From Archegozetes longisetosus (lineage: Eukaryota > Arthropoda > Arachnida > Sarcoptiformes > Trhypochthoniidae), in the NCBI GenBank assembly GCA_018873245.2, contig JAEMBT020000006.1, positions 8,205,855 to 8,269,854 on the forward strand: a stretch of 64,000 bases of DNA, in the 5' to 3' direction. Within the stretch, counting starts at the first letter, position 1. Each line of letters opens with the position of its first letter. Shown here piece after piece: positions 1 to 12,940 of the stretch. Below the pieces are notes generated by a model that was not told the origin of the DNA, did not search any database, and saw only the letters and a program-made list of their open reading frames with translations. The position numbers and the translations under genes are program-made.

Positions 1-3000
1 GAAACAGTACTACGAGTACAGTCTGACCTGTTTATAGACAACTGGTCGGTGGCTAGGAAATAAGTTGCCTACAAACCGATTTGCCTATACCCCAAGTCTT
101 TAACATACGATTGGATTGGTTGATGCTTAACAAATCATTTGCTAACAACCGGGGTTTCCTATAACTGAATTATCAATAATCAGATCAGACTGTGGTATTA
201 AGTATATGAAATAAAATAAAAGATTTCATAGTTGTCGACTTGCACCACAGTCGTAGCGCAGTAGCTCTTCAGAGATTCCATCAAAATTTAGGTATGGGCC
301 TGCGTTGAAAATAAAACTTGCTAAAACTTTGAAACTATTTGACGCATCAATCGATTGCTTATTGTTAAACATTAATCAAAGGCTTGGTAACAGACTAACA
401 GATATTCGAATGTATGTTATTGCTCACTCAACAAATCTGAGCATTTCATTTGAGATTTCGAGCCCCCCAGACTAACAACCTGGCTACGGCAGTGTACGTC
501 ACTAATTCTAACAGAGTCATTTCAACAACTTGGAGATATTTTGTAGTGCTGTATCACAAATTGATTGCCACCTTTTGCCGAGAGGAGACCAGGGTATGCG
601 TCTACACGAACCTAACGTGAACTCAAATCCAATTTTATCTTACTTTGGAAAGTTTAATTCAAAATTTTTGTTTTAACGACTACTACTTTTCATTATTAAG
701 ACTACATGATGTAAAGACCAAAATTAAAATTAAGCCCAACAATTAAAGGCTTACTACAAGATTGACTTAAGCTAGTTGCGTCTGACTCGAAAAGTTTTGA
801 GCCACAGAAGGTTGGATCTCATTTTTTGATATCGACCACTTTTCTAACTACGATTCATATGAGAAGATGAGTCGCATTTGGTATTTTTTCAATCAATAGA
901 AGTGACTCAATCAAGATTACCTTATAAATTTCTTTTTTTTTTTCATTAAAGCCAGACTTTAGACATTAATGGAACAGATATCGTATTTGAAACTTTAGCT
1001 TGAATCAAGTTTAAGTTGGACAGTATGTCATGTAAACACTTTCCATGTATGTCTTGTCTCTCAATTTCTGCTGTGAGTGAGAAATTAATATCACTTTCCT
1101 ATACATGTTTGATGTATCGCAACGATGTCTTGCGGGCTCAACATGTTTTCTTTTGTTTTGCCTAAAGTTTATACTTTTATTCACAGAGTTCTGGTATATG
1201 ACGAATATACTAGCAAGATGATTCTTTCACTACATTTTTATGCGATTTTTCCACTTAATTCACTTCTCTGTAGTGAATCATGCTGAAAATATCACAAAAT
1301 GCTAATTTTAATTTTTAGAGTATATCAGCCGTAGGACTGATTCATTTATTTTCCTATCTAATTTAAAATCTCTCAACAAATTAATAAGTATTCATGAGTG
1401 TTATATATTGATTCTCTATAACCGCATTATGCAAAAAATTTCACATTAACCAAACGCTGGAGGAATTCTGTAAACATAACTTTGAGGCAATTGTAAGCAT
1501 TAAAATGAGAGAATCACTACTGAAAGAGCCAACTTGTTTATTTTCATCACCAATTCTAGCACATCAAAAGTTTTCACAAGAGTAAAATTAATTATGATTA
1601 ATTAATTGTCAATTATAAACAGAGTACATTTAAATTTAAATATTCAAAAATCTTGAAAAGACTAAAGGCATCACAAAATTAATGCAAAATTTGTAGCTTA
1701 AAAATCTATTATAATTTTCACTCATCAGATCTAAAAATAATCTTTAATTTTTCCCATTAGATTTATGGTTTGTTTCTGGATTATTGGCAAAAAAGTTTGT
1801 AAAAACTGTAAGAAAATAAAACCTTAGTGCAAGACATTTGTTAGACTTTTATATGTTCTATATTGATTATCAGTTCAAATGTCGTACGTTTGTTTTATGA
1901 AATTTCGGAAATTGATTTTTCCTATAGTGAAGTTCTGTTTTGTTTTATAAAAAAAATTGAATTTTGATCCGTTAGCCTCTTGAAGATGAAGAAAAGAACC
2001 AAAACCTTGCGTACGTCAGTCGCCTCCGCTCAGTTACTCAATAAATTTAGTAATTCTTAAGCAGATTTGAAGATATTTTTCTTTAAAAACTTATGATTTA
2101 ATGTCTAAAGACACATTATAAGCAGGTATAGCCCTCAAACCATAATCGGATATTGTTTTCGAAACATTGAGCGCTTTTCCTTTCCCGTAACTCAATAGAT
2201 ACAATAGAATAACCATTCTCTCAAATGAAGTCAGGGTTTATTCAATGAGCTTTTATCACATTGCTTTTAAAATAAAATCAGATTGAATTTGGTCCAGATA
2301 TTTAGGGATTGTTTGTTTGAGAGGTTACTCTTGACTGAACTAAGAATCAAAGCAAAAATGACAAGTTCAACAATAGCAAAGTATAGAATTATGTCAACAG
2401 AATCTGTTGTGAATGTTGAGAAAACCGAGTTATATAGTAAAACCGATTACTTTCTTTAATGTGCTGAAAATGACAAAAGAAATGTTTTTACTCAAAATTG
2501 AAAGTATTTCTATGTTGTGTTGCCTTCTGTTCATTGATGCGCCTCAATCTCATATACAATACTACTGCACACTTCAAATATAACTAACTCACGACCAAAT
2601 AAAATAGTATTTATGCCATCTTTGAGAAAAAGATGCTCTAAGAACGTTAGGATACTATTTCTAATACTACTTCATTTTAGATTGCTTAATATGTGCACTA
2701 AAATAAGACTTACTAAGTGAATTGAGTTAGAAATTTATTATATCGTAAAATTAAATAGTTAATGGTTTGAGAAAAGTAGTACCACTTATACAGACATTTA
2801 TTAAACATACAATTTTGTTTACCTTGCAAAGATCTTCAACACCACCTTACTAACTTATGCTTTTTATTCGTTTATAGTTCTTACCACCAATCTATAGTTA
2901 TATCGGATTTTCTACTTCAGTCAACTGCCCCAAGAATAAACCTTGAAGACAATCCCAAGTTACTTCGATTAAATTAGGCTTTAGATGAAAACTATGCAAA

Positions 3001-3332
3001 TCCTCAATATATAGCCAATAAGAATAGTTTCTCAACAGTTAAGTATTATACTTGTATTAATCTACTTAATTATCAATATAAGCTTTACTCGTCAAATCAC
3101 TCCCATTTGTTGGGTAATTACTTAGACACATATATGAGTTAATATAGAACTCAAACGTTGTCCATTAGATACGTGTAAATACTGACACTTTTTAGAGGAG
3201 AAACTTTTATGTGCTTAAAGTTGTAGTGCAATAGCTGTGAGTCGAGATAGTAAGTAGACTTTCAGTCAGAGTTGAGTCTATTTAGTTAAGGGTATGGCCT
3301 ATTGATTGCACACAGACAATACCCAGCTTAAC

Positions 3333-3367
3333 GATTTCGCGTCTTCTCCTATGAGAACGACGAAATC
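3333..3367. repeat. Imperfect hairpin
   Basis: Arms GATTTCG and CGAAATC enclose a second paired segment, TTCTC with GAGAA, closed by the loop CTAT. Small bulges separate the stem parts, giving about 14 pairs in all. It stands out because it is richer in GC than its surroundings. It may be a relic of a transposon end or a structured RNA; nothing else supports either. Confidence 0.4.
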
Positions 3368-4170
3368 GCGCCTAATTAATGCACTAAAACTAATTTCTTG
3401 CACTTACTTCTAAATAATTGAAAATATTTAGCTATAAAGAATTACTTTATCGATTTTTTTACTTATAGTCTTGTATGGCTTCTAAATTTAAAATTTACAT
3501 AAGTCTCACGTGATTGGCACATCTTCACCAAGTTTTGATTTTTATGACACTTCATCATAGTCTGCCACTATAAGCTGCAATTAACTTTCAAAAAAGCTTC
3601 TACTTTCGAGAACTTGAAGTCAGTGCTCAGCTTTTCAGTTAATTCTAGGGTATTATTAATACGAAGTTATTAAGACTTGATAAAACTTCATGAGGTCTAA
3701 CAAGACTTAATAATCAGAAATATTAATTCCTTAAGCTATCTCTCAGATGAACAATCATCATGAGAATCGTAAAAGATTTATGTCTTCATCTCTACTGCAC
3801 TTAATAAACACAATATTTAATACAACGTGAGTAAAATATTCGTCTGAAATAAATTCAGCTTTTAGTTTAATTCGATCTTTTTTCTAAGACTGCAAAAAAT
3901 TTTAGACTTGAACGAACTTTTACTGCTATAATTAATTCTTTCTGTTTATTTTGGAAGCTATTTTGATGTTGGAAGCGATGTAATAGGAATCTATCGCAAA
4001 ATTTTGGTTACCGTTAAAGTTATTAATATATCCGTTTATAAAAACATATGAGCGTCACTTTGCTTTTGTTTAGTGCTTAGTCGAGGGAACAATTTGCCCC
4101 TAATTTGATAACATTTTCTAAATAAAGACCTATTTGAAAGTTTTTTTTATAAGCAAACCTATATGTATTA

Positions 4171-4305
4171 CAGTAAAACCTGTCTAACTATCTTATACAT
4201 TTAAATTCCTTAAAAAACAATATCGAAATTCCCCAGAGAAACTTAGTTTAATTACTATTGACTTTTAAAAACCACTTAATTGCCTCTTTAAGTTTGGTTT
4301 TACTG
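4171..4305. mobile_element. Small pogo/Tigger-like MITE
   Basis: A 135-bp element starts with CAGTAAAACC next to a TA dinucleotide and ends with the inverted copy GGTTTTACTG. Ends of the form CAGTAAAACC beside TA are typical of pogo/Tigger DNA transposons and their internally deleted derivatives. It has no coding capacity. The right-hand target-site copy is not a clean TA, so the call rests on the terminal repeats. Confidence 0.55.
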
Positions 4306-7300
4306 CATAACAGATTAAACAGAATTTCCGTTAAATTATGACAAAATTGCTTTTAAGAGTGCTATCAGAGTGTTACCATTCATTAAGTTTTATAGTAATG
4401 GTTATTCTTCATTAAATTATTCATATCCTTAATATAGAGAGTAATAAACTTAGTCTCGAAACGTTATCATAACAATAGTGGTCCACTTTCTCAAGTTTAG
4501 ACACTGCAAAAGTATGCTTTTCTTTATAATATCTGACACCATATCAGTCTGAAATTGTTGACATCCAACTTGCCAAGGAATGGATGCACATCAAAATTTG
4601 TTCAATAACAAGAACCAACAATAAAAACGAGAATCGGTAATAAAAGCGTCAATTTCTATAAACTAAACTTATATGACTTATGGCATATTTACTGTTATTC
4701 CCTTAACTTATACATTGAATCATCAATTCATTTGTCAAATCTCCTCTCAAAGCGTATTTATCATCAAATTGAATTCAAATCAATTACATCGTTGGTCATT
4801 CGAACAAAATTTTGGATAAAACTATGCTAAAAATACATATTAATCGACAATGTTTTCCAACAGTAGTGTTGATAAAAACCAATGTTTTCAACTGATTGAT
4901 GAAAACCTTGAGAGTAGCTTAAATATTAATATGAAATCTAAAATATTTATTATTTTGTTCTTCAAATTTTTTATAGACTATTCAATGGGCATTAGCATGA
5001 GATTATTCCAGGAAACGTGCAATTTTGTTGAATTTATACTTTATAAGTAAACAAACTCCAAGTCTATGTTAACAGAGAAAGCATTATAAATTTAAAATAA
5101 AATTTATAAAACGTTCACTAAACAAATAACTAAGCATTTCGTGTCTGAATAATATATAATATACTATTGACAAACACTTTTTTCATTTGAAAATCAATTT
5201 CTTATTTTGATGTTAGACTCATCTTCCTGAGAATCTCAATTATTCTTATCTTTGTGCAGATAATGCTTGAAAATCCTTCAGTTCGTTAGAACCAATGAAA
5301 AGAAAATCCGAAATAGAAGGATTTTCGAGTTATTCATTGATTAACTTATGATCTATAACATTAAATGATAGTATGCTTGGTGTTTCCCAAAATGTTCTCA
5401 ATAACAGAATAAATTAATCACTTATTTCAATCACATCTTTCATTTATGTGTATCGGATTATGTTATGGATAGTAATTCTGCAACTATGAAAAAAGTTATA
5501 CTTAAAAATTCTGCTCAATGCACAACACAAATGTCTAAAGGGTCGTTGAAGAATCTGCTCATGTTTATTTCGAATTCCTACTGAGGTTCTGATCCAAAGT
5601 CAACTATGATAAAAGAATTCTTTTCGGGTGCACGTTTTTATTCTCATTTTAACAGTTAGAATAATACTCAAAACTTTTCATTTCAGTTTAGTAATTGTAA
5701 TAATATTTGTGATCATTTAAATTGAATACTTTACTTGAAAATTGATAAATGAGTAACTGTAAGATTTGTGTATATGTAATGACTTGTTAATTATAATATT
5801 ATCCCGAAACAATTCTGAACCACAGAAGTCTAATACTGTCGCAGTTCTTTTTGATGGCCCAAAGAGCTCACAAACTGAACAACGTGAGTTCAGTTTTTAC
5901 TTAACCGTTTAGCTATTAAAATTTTAAATTACGTAAATTTGAATTTGCTAGTGTGATGTTTTGAGTCACTTTGTGAAAGCTAACATAATCTTCTAAAAAA
6001 ATTAAAAATATTCGACTTTGAAAAATCAATCAAAGTCTCATAATGTTCATACTGATCAAAACTAAAAATGTTGCTGCACCTCCCGAATTGATTTCAAATA
6101 ATCAATATGTCCAATACCATACAATAATTATCATAAAACATACAAAATAAGAAGCATAGCAGATAGGAAAGACACAATTAATAAACAATATAAATATATT
6201 GTTTTAGTAATGAATTTGTTTATGATAATTATTTAATTTTCTAAATGGCATCTAGTTATCAATAGCATGAAAAAGCTTGTCTTCACCTCAATTGGGCTAC
6301 TATATATCAGACCAAAATTTGCGCATTCATTCAAACTATTCGCTCCGATAGACATTTGGTTAATCATTAAGGATTTCGATCGATCAAAGATACAATTTCT
6401 CGTTTCGATGACTGCTTCAGCTCATGAATCACTTTCATCAAAGTTTTCAATCCTATGTGCAAATAAGTCAACTTGAGATAGTTTTGCCACAGGTCTTAGG
6501 CAGAAATATGATTAAATAAACAATAACTTTCAACATAAGCTTTCATACCTTAAGGATAGCTAAACTAACACGTATTTATGAAAGTGAGTATTTTAATCAA
6601 AAGCCTTATTCATCTCATGAATTGTATCACAATAATTTCCAGAGGAATGAAAAAACTTTTAATTTCTTCAAAATAAATAACATAATATACATAAAGCTCT
6701 GAAAACTTGCTTTTGGGTAAAAATTGTGCAGGAAGTAGAAAAGGCAGAAAATGAGACTATTTTGAAGAACAGGAAAAGCAGCTTTTCGAAGTATTCCTTA
6801 GAATCGAGGACAGAAAAAACATGTTTTCGTTTTTTTTGAGATCGATAGCACAAAAGTTTGTATTAAGAGAACTATTTAGAATATATACGACTACTCCTCG
6901 TAAAAAGTGTTAATTATTACCCCATGACCTATAAATAGATAGATAGAAACTTGATTCTAAACGTAATTTCAGATTACGAGAGTAGAATTGAGAAGACAAT
7001 GATAACGTTTTCAAAGTAGAAAAGGTTTGAAATACCAAAGCATTTTTTGCAGATCTTACACATACATCAAACTTAAATGATTTTGTTGAGAAAAAATTAT
7101 ACTTCTAGATAGAAATATGAGCAGAAGTGTTTTTATTGACAAATCGAATCAGTACTTTTATTCTTTATTTCAGCCAAATTTAATTTGAAGATGTTTTGAA
7201 TAAAAAAACTAAATAAATAAAAAGAAAAACTATTTGATTTTAAAGAAAAGTCATTGAAAATCAATAAATTTAATCATAAGCAGTAATGTATTTTCCTTTG

Positions 7301-7874
7301 AGTTGCTACTCTTGATTCTTGAATCTGAACAGTCGAAATTGCCAGTGGTCAATACTGAAAATATTAAAATCGTAGTATCCTTCATTCAGGTTTTGTTCAC
7401 AGAATCATATAATATTAGGTTTGCAGTGTAAAACGATAGTTGAATTTTCCCGAAACAAAAGGGAATCGAAATAGAAATTAAATTGAATTAAGTTTGCTTA
7501 ATTAAAAATTAACGAACAAAATAACACACAATCAGAAATGTAGGCCTCAAAAGTTTCATTTTGATAATATTTTGTGATATGCTTAAGGCAGCCTGTCACA
7601 CTTCAATTCAAAAGTTGAACAATTTTTGAAACCCTTAATCAAATTAATCTATGAGAATTTTACATCTCGATAAGCACATTTGAAAGTCTCACGAGATTCT
7701 GATCCATTCAATCAAGACTCGATAGTCTTGAATCTCATATCCTCTAAAAATAAGATCTAATCTGTATTTTAAATTATGTCAATGGTCACTCAAAGTAACT
7801 TTTAGAAACGTCTAAATTTATAACTAGAAAGGTTTTAAAGTCAAAGTTAAAGATTGGGTTCCGGGTGTTTTATC

Positions 7875-7893
7875 GAGTGGTACGCGACCACTC
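7875..7893. repeat. Perfect 7-bp hairpin
   Basis: GAGTGGT, a five-base loop ACGCG, then ACCACTC form a perfect short stem. No gene, terminator context or repeat family explains it. It could be chance or the remains of a transposon terminus. Confidence 0.3.
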
Positions 7894-10800
7894 AAAAGGC
7901 TGATTAAATAACCAAAAATCATTTTAGTTTTCCCTTAAAAACTACCTATACGTTTAATGCTGAACTGTTATACTAAAACTTTGCCAGCATTTCCTATATG
8001 TCTGGTAAATGGATGAATTTTCATTTATAGAAATTTGTTTATAAAGATATTTACAACTTTTTAAGGATTTTTAAGCTCCTCATAAGGTCTTGTGTTACTA
8101 TAAGATTCTATTGGCGTATTTTCTGATTATTTATACTTATTTGAGCGAAAAATTCTAATCTTTATTTTTTTTATTATCTAAGTTTAGCTTCGCTTTTATT
8201 GACACACATTGAGGTCTGTTATTATAAAGTTGCGTTTACAACATTTGCGCTCCTCTTAAACAAATTAACTAACATGAACAAACTTTCAAGTTATCTATTT
8301 TAGTCTCATTTCAACCGTTCATTTATTTATTATCAAAGCTCTTTTATTCGGATTATATCGAAAAAGTAATTATATTTTCAGCAGAAGTTCCTCTTTTCAA
8401 GAGTCGAGAATCAGACTTACGCTCAGTTTATTCTTCAAATTTATGTCTGATCGATATCGCAGCCAGTTTCAGAAAGACAACTATTTTTAATTAATTTTTT
8501 CTCTCGAATTACTCTAACGCCTAAAGTATAATAAATTTTTCAAAATTATGCATAAGATTTTCCATGAATTTTGGAAAGTTGTTTGCCATGAAATTCTCAA
8601 GCAATGTATTTTGGGAATCATATGTATGTGAAGCAAAGATATCAGTGGCCAAGTAGCAGAGTAAGTTTACAATATTGCACAGTAAATTGCATACAAATTG
8701 CGTATTTAGTCCTATAGATTTTGCTTATTCCCTTTTGAATTTCGGAATTATTGGCTCAGTTGAGAGCAAGAATTTGCTTGCACTTGGTTTTGGAATTATT
8801 TGAGCAGAAAAACTGTTAGATGTTTATATATTTGAAGGGTATTTATTTTCGAGTATCTTGTTATTATCTGGAATTTAGAGTTTAAAATATAAAGCTTTCC
8901 AATCATTTATAAACATAGAACACTTAAAGTGATCTTTAAAGTTCAATTACACAATAGGATTGATAAGAGCTGAAGAATAATAAATCACTCTTAAGTCAAT
9001 GGTAGAAACTTTATATCCCGAGAATAGAGAGAAAATCTAAATTTGTTTATTATCCTGAATATCAAAGTGAGCAAAATTTATAGTCAAATAAATCAAGTGC
9101 TAAAGACAGTTCTATAATAGATTTGAATGACTATATCAAATAAATAAGAACACAAGTAATGCTAAATAAGTCATTTATTTGTAACCCATATTCCCTTTTG
9201 ATCATTTTATGAGCTTTACTTTTAGTCGATATGTTCGCAATAAAACTGTTATAAACTTATTGTTCAATTCTATTCATTCTATTCATTTACAGCACTCATT
9301 TCGTGCACTCTAGTTTGTAAAATAAGTCGACACTTATATTACGAGCTGCAATAATAAAATCAAACAATCCTATTCTTTATATTGTAAACCTAACCTTTCA
9401 GGCTATCAACTAAACGCCTAGCAAGTCATATGACTTTGCAAATAATTGGGCAAACACAGAAAAATATTAGGTTCTTCAAATTATCTCCAGTTATTTGTTG
9501 AATGCATTTAATCTAGCAATATTCTTGATTAATATATACCTCAGCGACTATTTGGGCAGAATACTTGCTCAAATAGATATATAAGCTGTTTATTTAGGGA
9601 GCAACTGGGTAATTTGAAATACCCTTTAAAATGTCAACGTAATAAGGATACGTTAGGTCGCACGGGTTAATTATTTCCGTCAGGTGGATCACAGATAAAG
9701 CTCAGGTACTATCACTATAATTAGAAACTGAAACTGAGGGTTGTATGTATACTAGCCTATCCTCTATGACACATCTGATTTGTCCACTGTTTATCAAATT
9801 TAATTAAAGTCCAATATTTATTCATAAAATCAGTTGATCGTCAACTAAGAGGTGATCAAGTTTTAAGTAAAAACTTTGACCAGTCATACGTAAAAGTATA
9901 TACTTCTGAACTCTCAGTTTCTAATTACAGTAATAATAATTGTTTTCCTCGATAGATTAATACCCAAACCATACTAACCCAGTCCCCCATAATGTTATTT
10001 CGATGGAAAAATTTGAGTCCAACGTCTCCAAAGCTAATTTTTTTCTGACAAATATCCTTTCATATTCTGACTGAGGAGATTCAAGTGTTTGTATCGAATT
10101 TCATTGAGATCAAAACTGAGTAAATATTGTAAAGTTATCCCAAGTAAACGACAAAGATTCTCCTTTTATCACTTAATAATTCTGCTTTCTCGAAAAAAAA
10201 TATTTACCACATCTTTTTCTTCACTCATTTTCAGTGTTCTAGCGTTTTCCTTAAATTTTGGATTTTCCACCCGAATAGCTTAGGCCATAAATACTATTTG
10301 ATTGAGATATCATATTTTATCTTATGATCTGACAAGAACCCACACTTTCAAGAGTTGCGAAATTAGATTTTAAAAAGTGAGCTTTGCGTACTTCAAAAAT
10401 GAAAAGTTATGCGTTTTAAGAAAATTAATAATTCGAGTCAGAAGGTTGTTCTTAGCATTTAAATATACAGTTAGAGTTAGAATTATCTACTCATTTGAGG
10501 ATATAACATGGCTATTATGAGCTTAATCATTGGTCAGTCAATTGTGCATTCCATATACGATTCGATGTTTAATTTAAAGTAGACCTAAAAAGGCAATTAA
10601 AATTTCACTAATCACTCCATTAATTAAAGAGTTCCATTAATACTGAAATCAACTCGAAATAGAGCGAATTCAGTTTATTTGGATGAAAAATAGCTCTTTC
10701 AAGGTATCTGAAATTAAAGCTTTTTAAACTGGAGGTTTTTATTGCATCTAAGGTTAGATATATGTGACTTGCATTGCTCTGTATGCGTGCTAGCATCGTA

Positions 10801-11619
10801 CAGAATAATTTATCACTTTTAAGGATAGAAATTTTAAATTCTACAGAGATTTAATGTCTTATCTTCATTTATAAATTTCAAGTCAATATTCATCTGCTTT
10901 TACTCAATCATTCGGTGAAAGCATTGATAAAAGCTCCGACGTAAAATATTTAGTTTCTTGTTTTTAAACTTTACATTTCCATTAGAGTAATAGTATTTTA
11001 AACGAGAATACTATGCGCTTCCAGAATATTCTATAAAAAAGTCATCAGAGAAAAACTTATAAAGAATGGGTATATTAGGGATATGGCGGAAAAGCATCGA
11101 TTTGAGTATGAGTTGTATAAAAAAATTTGAGTTTATAAATTTGAATGATGTGAGAGTTGTGATCGATTTATGTGAGTCGAATTCTCTGTTGAAAGCTCGA
11201 ACTTTTCTATTATGTTATTGGAGTATCCTTCAAAAGACACTATGTTCCTTATAAATCTGTAGAACTCTCAAACCAATTTTAATGTTTGTTCCTCAAAGCT
11301 CTATTCAATCTTAAGCAAAAACAACAAATTTCACAATTTTCAAACATTAAGGATGAGTGTCAGCTCTACTCAATTTATGTGTATGTTTTCAAATTGTTTA
11401 TGTCGTTCAGACTGTTTTTGTCGTCAACACTTTCCGTTTAAGTGTTTCAAGTTTCAAATCTTAAGACAAGTGCTTTACTAAACTTTACTGTTAAACTTCA
11501 GCTCATTCAAGAGTATCGCTTACAGCACATCGTTGTACAAAACGTATTGGAGTTTTACTTCTATTCGATTAAATTGGAAAAGTATTAATTTAGGATTTCT
11601 ACCATTCAATACAAGTGTA

Positions 11620-11802
11620 TACAATCATACCTCAATATAGTGAATCACTGTGACCGATATTTTCTATAATGAGATTTCACTACAAAAAGGTTGCTTTGGA
11701 TCAGTCAGTGTATACTGGGACTAGAACATTATTTCATTATAACAAGGATTCACTACAAAGAGGTTAACTATAAAGAAGTCGACTATATCGAAGTATTACT
11801 CC
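11620..11802. mobile_element. MITE with CAATCATACCTC/GAAGTATTACT ends
   Basis: About 183 bp. The left end reads TACAATCATACCTCAATATA, and the right end, reverse-complemented, reads roughly GGAGTAATACTTCGATATAG. Internally the sequence is a chain of variants of 'tcactacaaagaggt'. It matches the element at 62590-62763 end for end, so at least two copies of one family are in the window. The TA-flanked ends suggest the Tc1/mariner-pogo superfamily. Non-coding. Confidence 0.6.
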
Positions 11803-12375
11803 ACAGAGCAAGTTTGATGACTATGTGTCAAACGCTAAATTTGATTCAAACTTTTAGCTAAATTTTCAAAGCATTCTCAAATAAATATCTGTTGCGACTA
11901 AATCTCAATTTATAGATTCGAATTGAATCTATCGACTGTGTCTACAAATTGCTGAAAATCTTGAAAATTTTCTCAAATGGTTCACAGACGACCTCAAAAT
12001 AGAGCTGATTCGACATGTTTTTAGCATTTCTAAACTGCAAGTTTCAATTGAAGCACTCCAACCTTAGGCTAAGTTTAGAATATATTCTAACAATTCCTTC
12101 AATGGCCATAAACTCTTATTTTCTGTCTTTTCTAGTCTTTCAAGTGCTTTTCTGCTCAAAACTTGTGGTCATTTATCAAAACTTTTTAAAGATCTGCTTA
12201 AATAAAAGATCAAAACATACATGGACATACTTTAAATATTAAATTCTTTTCAAATATCTTGTCTGTCGTTGGAATCTGATTCATATAAGAGAATCTGTAA
12301 AATTGTTTAAACCTATCGAAGGATGTAAAAATTTTAGTCGAACCTAGTTAAAAAATAGTTCAACCGATTAAGAAG

Positions 12376-12410
12376 CACGCGACAGCCCGTGGGCTGGATT
12401 CGGTCCGATA
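12376..12410. mobile_element. Possible hAT-type transposon relic
   Basis: The palindrome CAGCCCGTGGGCTG at 12383-12396 followed by 'gattcggtcc' resembles the 'gcccgcgggccggatccggccc' type motif common near the ends of hAT-family transposons. It is a short GC-rich island in AT-rich DNA. I see no second end, so this is only a suggestion. Confidence 0.25.
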
Positions 12411-12916
12411 GATCATTCTATTTAGTTCTGTTTCGCAAAATATAATCAATAAGCATTGCAAATCATTGACAAAATGTGATTTGAAAATCAAGCTCAAAGA
12501 TATTCTGCAAATAAAAATCTACTTTTATTCATGTATTTTTAATGAGATGCTTTCAATTTTTTGTAATACTCTTACTATTTTGTCTGACAAGTGCCAAACT
12601 ACATAGAATATGGCTCAGTTAGTGCTCACGACAGCCCCTATACGCAAAGTCACAATTATCTAACCATCTCAGGGCATCATTTTTGAAAAGATAGTTCCTG
12701 AAAGGCATTTGAAATTTGGAGTTTCGAGTCAGAAGTTTGATTGCATATACCCGATGGGTATATAATTCTGACTTTATTATATTGACACACACGATCTAAC
12801 GCTTACTCGTTAGTTGTGAGCCGTTCACACCTCTATATGTTGAGTCATAAGCACCAACAACATTGAGAAACACGTGTTTATGAATTTGTTTACTCGTGTT
12901 TTGTGTTTTAAACTAA

Positions 12917-12940
12917 ATGAAACGGTTAGACAATGAATAA
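12917..12940 (+). promoter_or_regulatory. Upstream ORF overlapping the ELP1 start
   Basis: An ATG at 12917 opens a seven-codon frame whose stop TAA (12938-12940) lies just inside the ELP1 coding region, so it overlaps the ELP1 ATG at 12933 in a different frame. If it is in the mature 5' leader, ribosomes would have to skip it or reinitiate to make ELP1. The leader itself is not visible, so this is conditional. Confidence 0.35.

Larger units (their letters stand above)
1..12916. other. Gene-poor AT-rich intergenic stretch
   Basis: No convincing coding exon was recognised in these 12.9 kb on either strand. Open frames are short (at most 75 codons), rich in Phe, Ile, Leu, Lys and Ser as expected of random AT-rich DNA, and resemble no family I know. 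The stretch holds a few small inverted-repeat elements and hairpins listed separately. Distal exons of a flanking gene, promoters or noncoding RNAs could be hidden here; I see no tRNA or rRNA signature. Confidence 0.6.

Noticed and set aside
12015..12242. 75-codon frame upstream of ELP1
   Set aside because: Phe/Leu/Ser-rich as expected by chance; no recognised domain and no link to ELP1.
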